Assembly (NCBI RefSeq): GCF_025753795.1
Contig: NZ_JAOWPS010000002.1
Span: 814,501 to 878,500 of the forward strand
DNA length: 64,000 nucleotides
Direction of reading: 5' to 3'
DNA from: Mesorhizobium sp. YC-39
Lineage (GTDB): Bacteria; Pseudomonadota; Alphaproteobacteria; Rhizobiales; Rhizobiaceae
Shown: piece after piece, positions 63,394-64,000 of the stretch
Layout: each line of letters opens with the position of its first letter
Position numbering within the stretch: position 1 is the stretch's first letter
Made by a program: the position numbers and the translations under genes
Notes under the pieces: generated by a model
What the model was told of the DNA's origin: nothing
Databases searched by the model: none
The model's input: the letters and a program-made list of their open reading frames with translations, nothing else

Positions 63394-64000
63394 CGGCGCC
63401 GCCTTTCGGCGAACCGGAGCAATTGGAATTGCAGGACCGAGACGACGACCACGAGCACGAAGAGGGTGACGGCGACAGCCGCCGCCCTGCCTCCCTGGTT
63501 CTGCTGGAAGGCCTTCTGGAAGACGTAGTAGACGAGCACCATATTGTCGTTCGGCCGGCCGCCGATCGAGAACAGATAGACCTGATCGAAGATCTTGAGC
63601 TGCAGGATGAGCTGGATGGTTAGTACCAGCGAGGTGATCGGCCATAGCAGTGGCCAGGTGATACGCCGGAACGTGGTCCATCGCGTCGAGTTGTCGAGCG
63701 CCGCGGCTTCGTAGATCTCCGCTGATATGGACCGCAGTCCGGCGAGGAAGAGTAGGATCGAGAAACCCGCGGTCCACCAGATCGTCACCCCGGCCACCGC
63801 CGGCAAGAACCAGACGCGCGACTTGAATACCGGGACGCGCGAGATTCCCAGCCAGTCCAGCACATGCATCGCGATCCCGAACTGGAAATTCAGCGTCCAA
63901 TCCCAGATCAGATAAACTACGGACACCGGCAGGATATAGGGCAGGAAGAACAGCGCCAGCACGATCGCCTGGAACCGTCCCTTGAGGCGCGATACGCCAA
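63390..64000 (-). CDS. carbohydrate ABC transporter permease (UgpA/MalF type), partial
   Basis: The C-terminal 203 codons or so are in the window; the frame stays open to the right edge (SRLKGRFQAIVLALFFLPYILP), so the gene continues beyond it. The EAA loop is IYEAAALDNSTRWTTFRRITWPL. It precedes the UgpE-like permease with an ATGA overlap. Substrate is unknown; a binding-protein gene is expected further upstream, outside the window. Confidence 0.88.
   Translation of the reverse strand, partial: GVSRLKGRFQAIVLALFFLPYILPVSVVYLIWDWTLNFQFGIAMHVLDWLGISRVPVFKSRVWFLPAVAGVTIWWTAGFSILLFLAGLRSISAEIYEAAALDNSTRWTTFRRITWPLLWPITSLVLTIQLILQLKIFDQVYLFSIGGRPNDNMVLVYYVFQKAFQQNQGGRAAAVAVTLFVLVVVVSVLQFQLLRFAERRRR

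Overview
The window reads as a chromosomal stretch of a GC-rich alphaproteobacterium of the order Hyphomicrobiales, most likely Mesorhizobium or a close relative. The evidence is the gene order (tlpA/argH/lptM-like/lysA, ftsEX, tyrC-hisC/metX-metW, cobS-cobT, aroK-aroB-corC), families largely confined to this order (TIGR02302, DUF2125, DUF1194, DUF3108), a SAM-II riboswitch in front of metX, and many copies of short palindromic intergenic repeats typical of rhizobia. Nearly all of it is dense core genome. Only the last ~3 kb, beyond a tRNA-Arg gene, looks accessory.

Layout. 1-5.6 kb: 5' end of a ugpB-like binding protein gene, tlpA, argH, a small lipoprotein, lysA, and an ArsR regulator divergent from a threonine dehydratase. 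5.7-12.6 kb: a large TIGR02302 membrane protein, a glyoxalase-like protein, a LysR/DMT-transporter divergent pair, a single-domain response regulator, hpt and a one-TM protein. 12.8-20.4 kb: ftsE-ftsX behind a CtrA-type site, a YdcF-like protein, a PPOX/LysR divergent pair, an acyltransferase, a LysE exporter, an aldo/keto reductase and a ChaC-like cyclotransferase. 20.4-26.7 kb: DUF2125-PfkB, then tyrC and hisC divergent from metX-metW, with the riboswitch and an intrinsic terminator in the metX leader. 26.7-36 kb: DUF1330, a glycosyltransferase, DUF1194, an SbmA/BacA-like ABC protein, a methyltransferase, gloB, a DUF985 cupin, lysoplasmalogenase, a YddG-like exporter and DUF3108. 36-43.8 kb: rpmB, a queuosine-precursor transporter with a probable preQ1-I riboswitch, a spermidine-synthase-like protein, a phytase-like protein, cobT, cobS, a J-domain protein, bolA and an alpha/beta hydrolase. 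44-49 kb: the prkA-yeaH-spoVR stress operon behind an EcfG-type promoter. 49-60.7 kb: a CorC-like protein lacking its DUF21 domain, aroB, aroK, xerD, accA, an L,D-transpeptidase lipoprotein, tusA, a CobW GTPase, a D,D-carboxypeptidase, an M20 amidohydrolase and a dienelactone-hydrolase-like protein. 60.85-64 kb: tRNA-Arg(CCT), a structured non-coding segment, and a sugar ABC transporter whose ATPase gene faces its permease genes.

The most interesting signals are regulatory RNA and DNA. They are (1) a compact H-type pseudoknot matching preQ1-I riboswitches, whose pseudoknot helix would include the start codon of the queuosine-precursor transporter gene and which competes with an upstream pairing; (2) a SAM-II aptamer followed by an intrinsic terminator before metX; (3) EcfG-like, CtrA-like and LysR-type sites; (4) several places where palindromic repeats supply stop or start codons or abut a Shine-Dalgarno sequence; and (5) a tRNA-Arg 3' end followed by a bulged inverted repeat that could mark an integration site. 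I did not find a clearly new multi-gene system.
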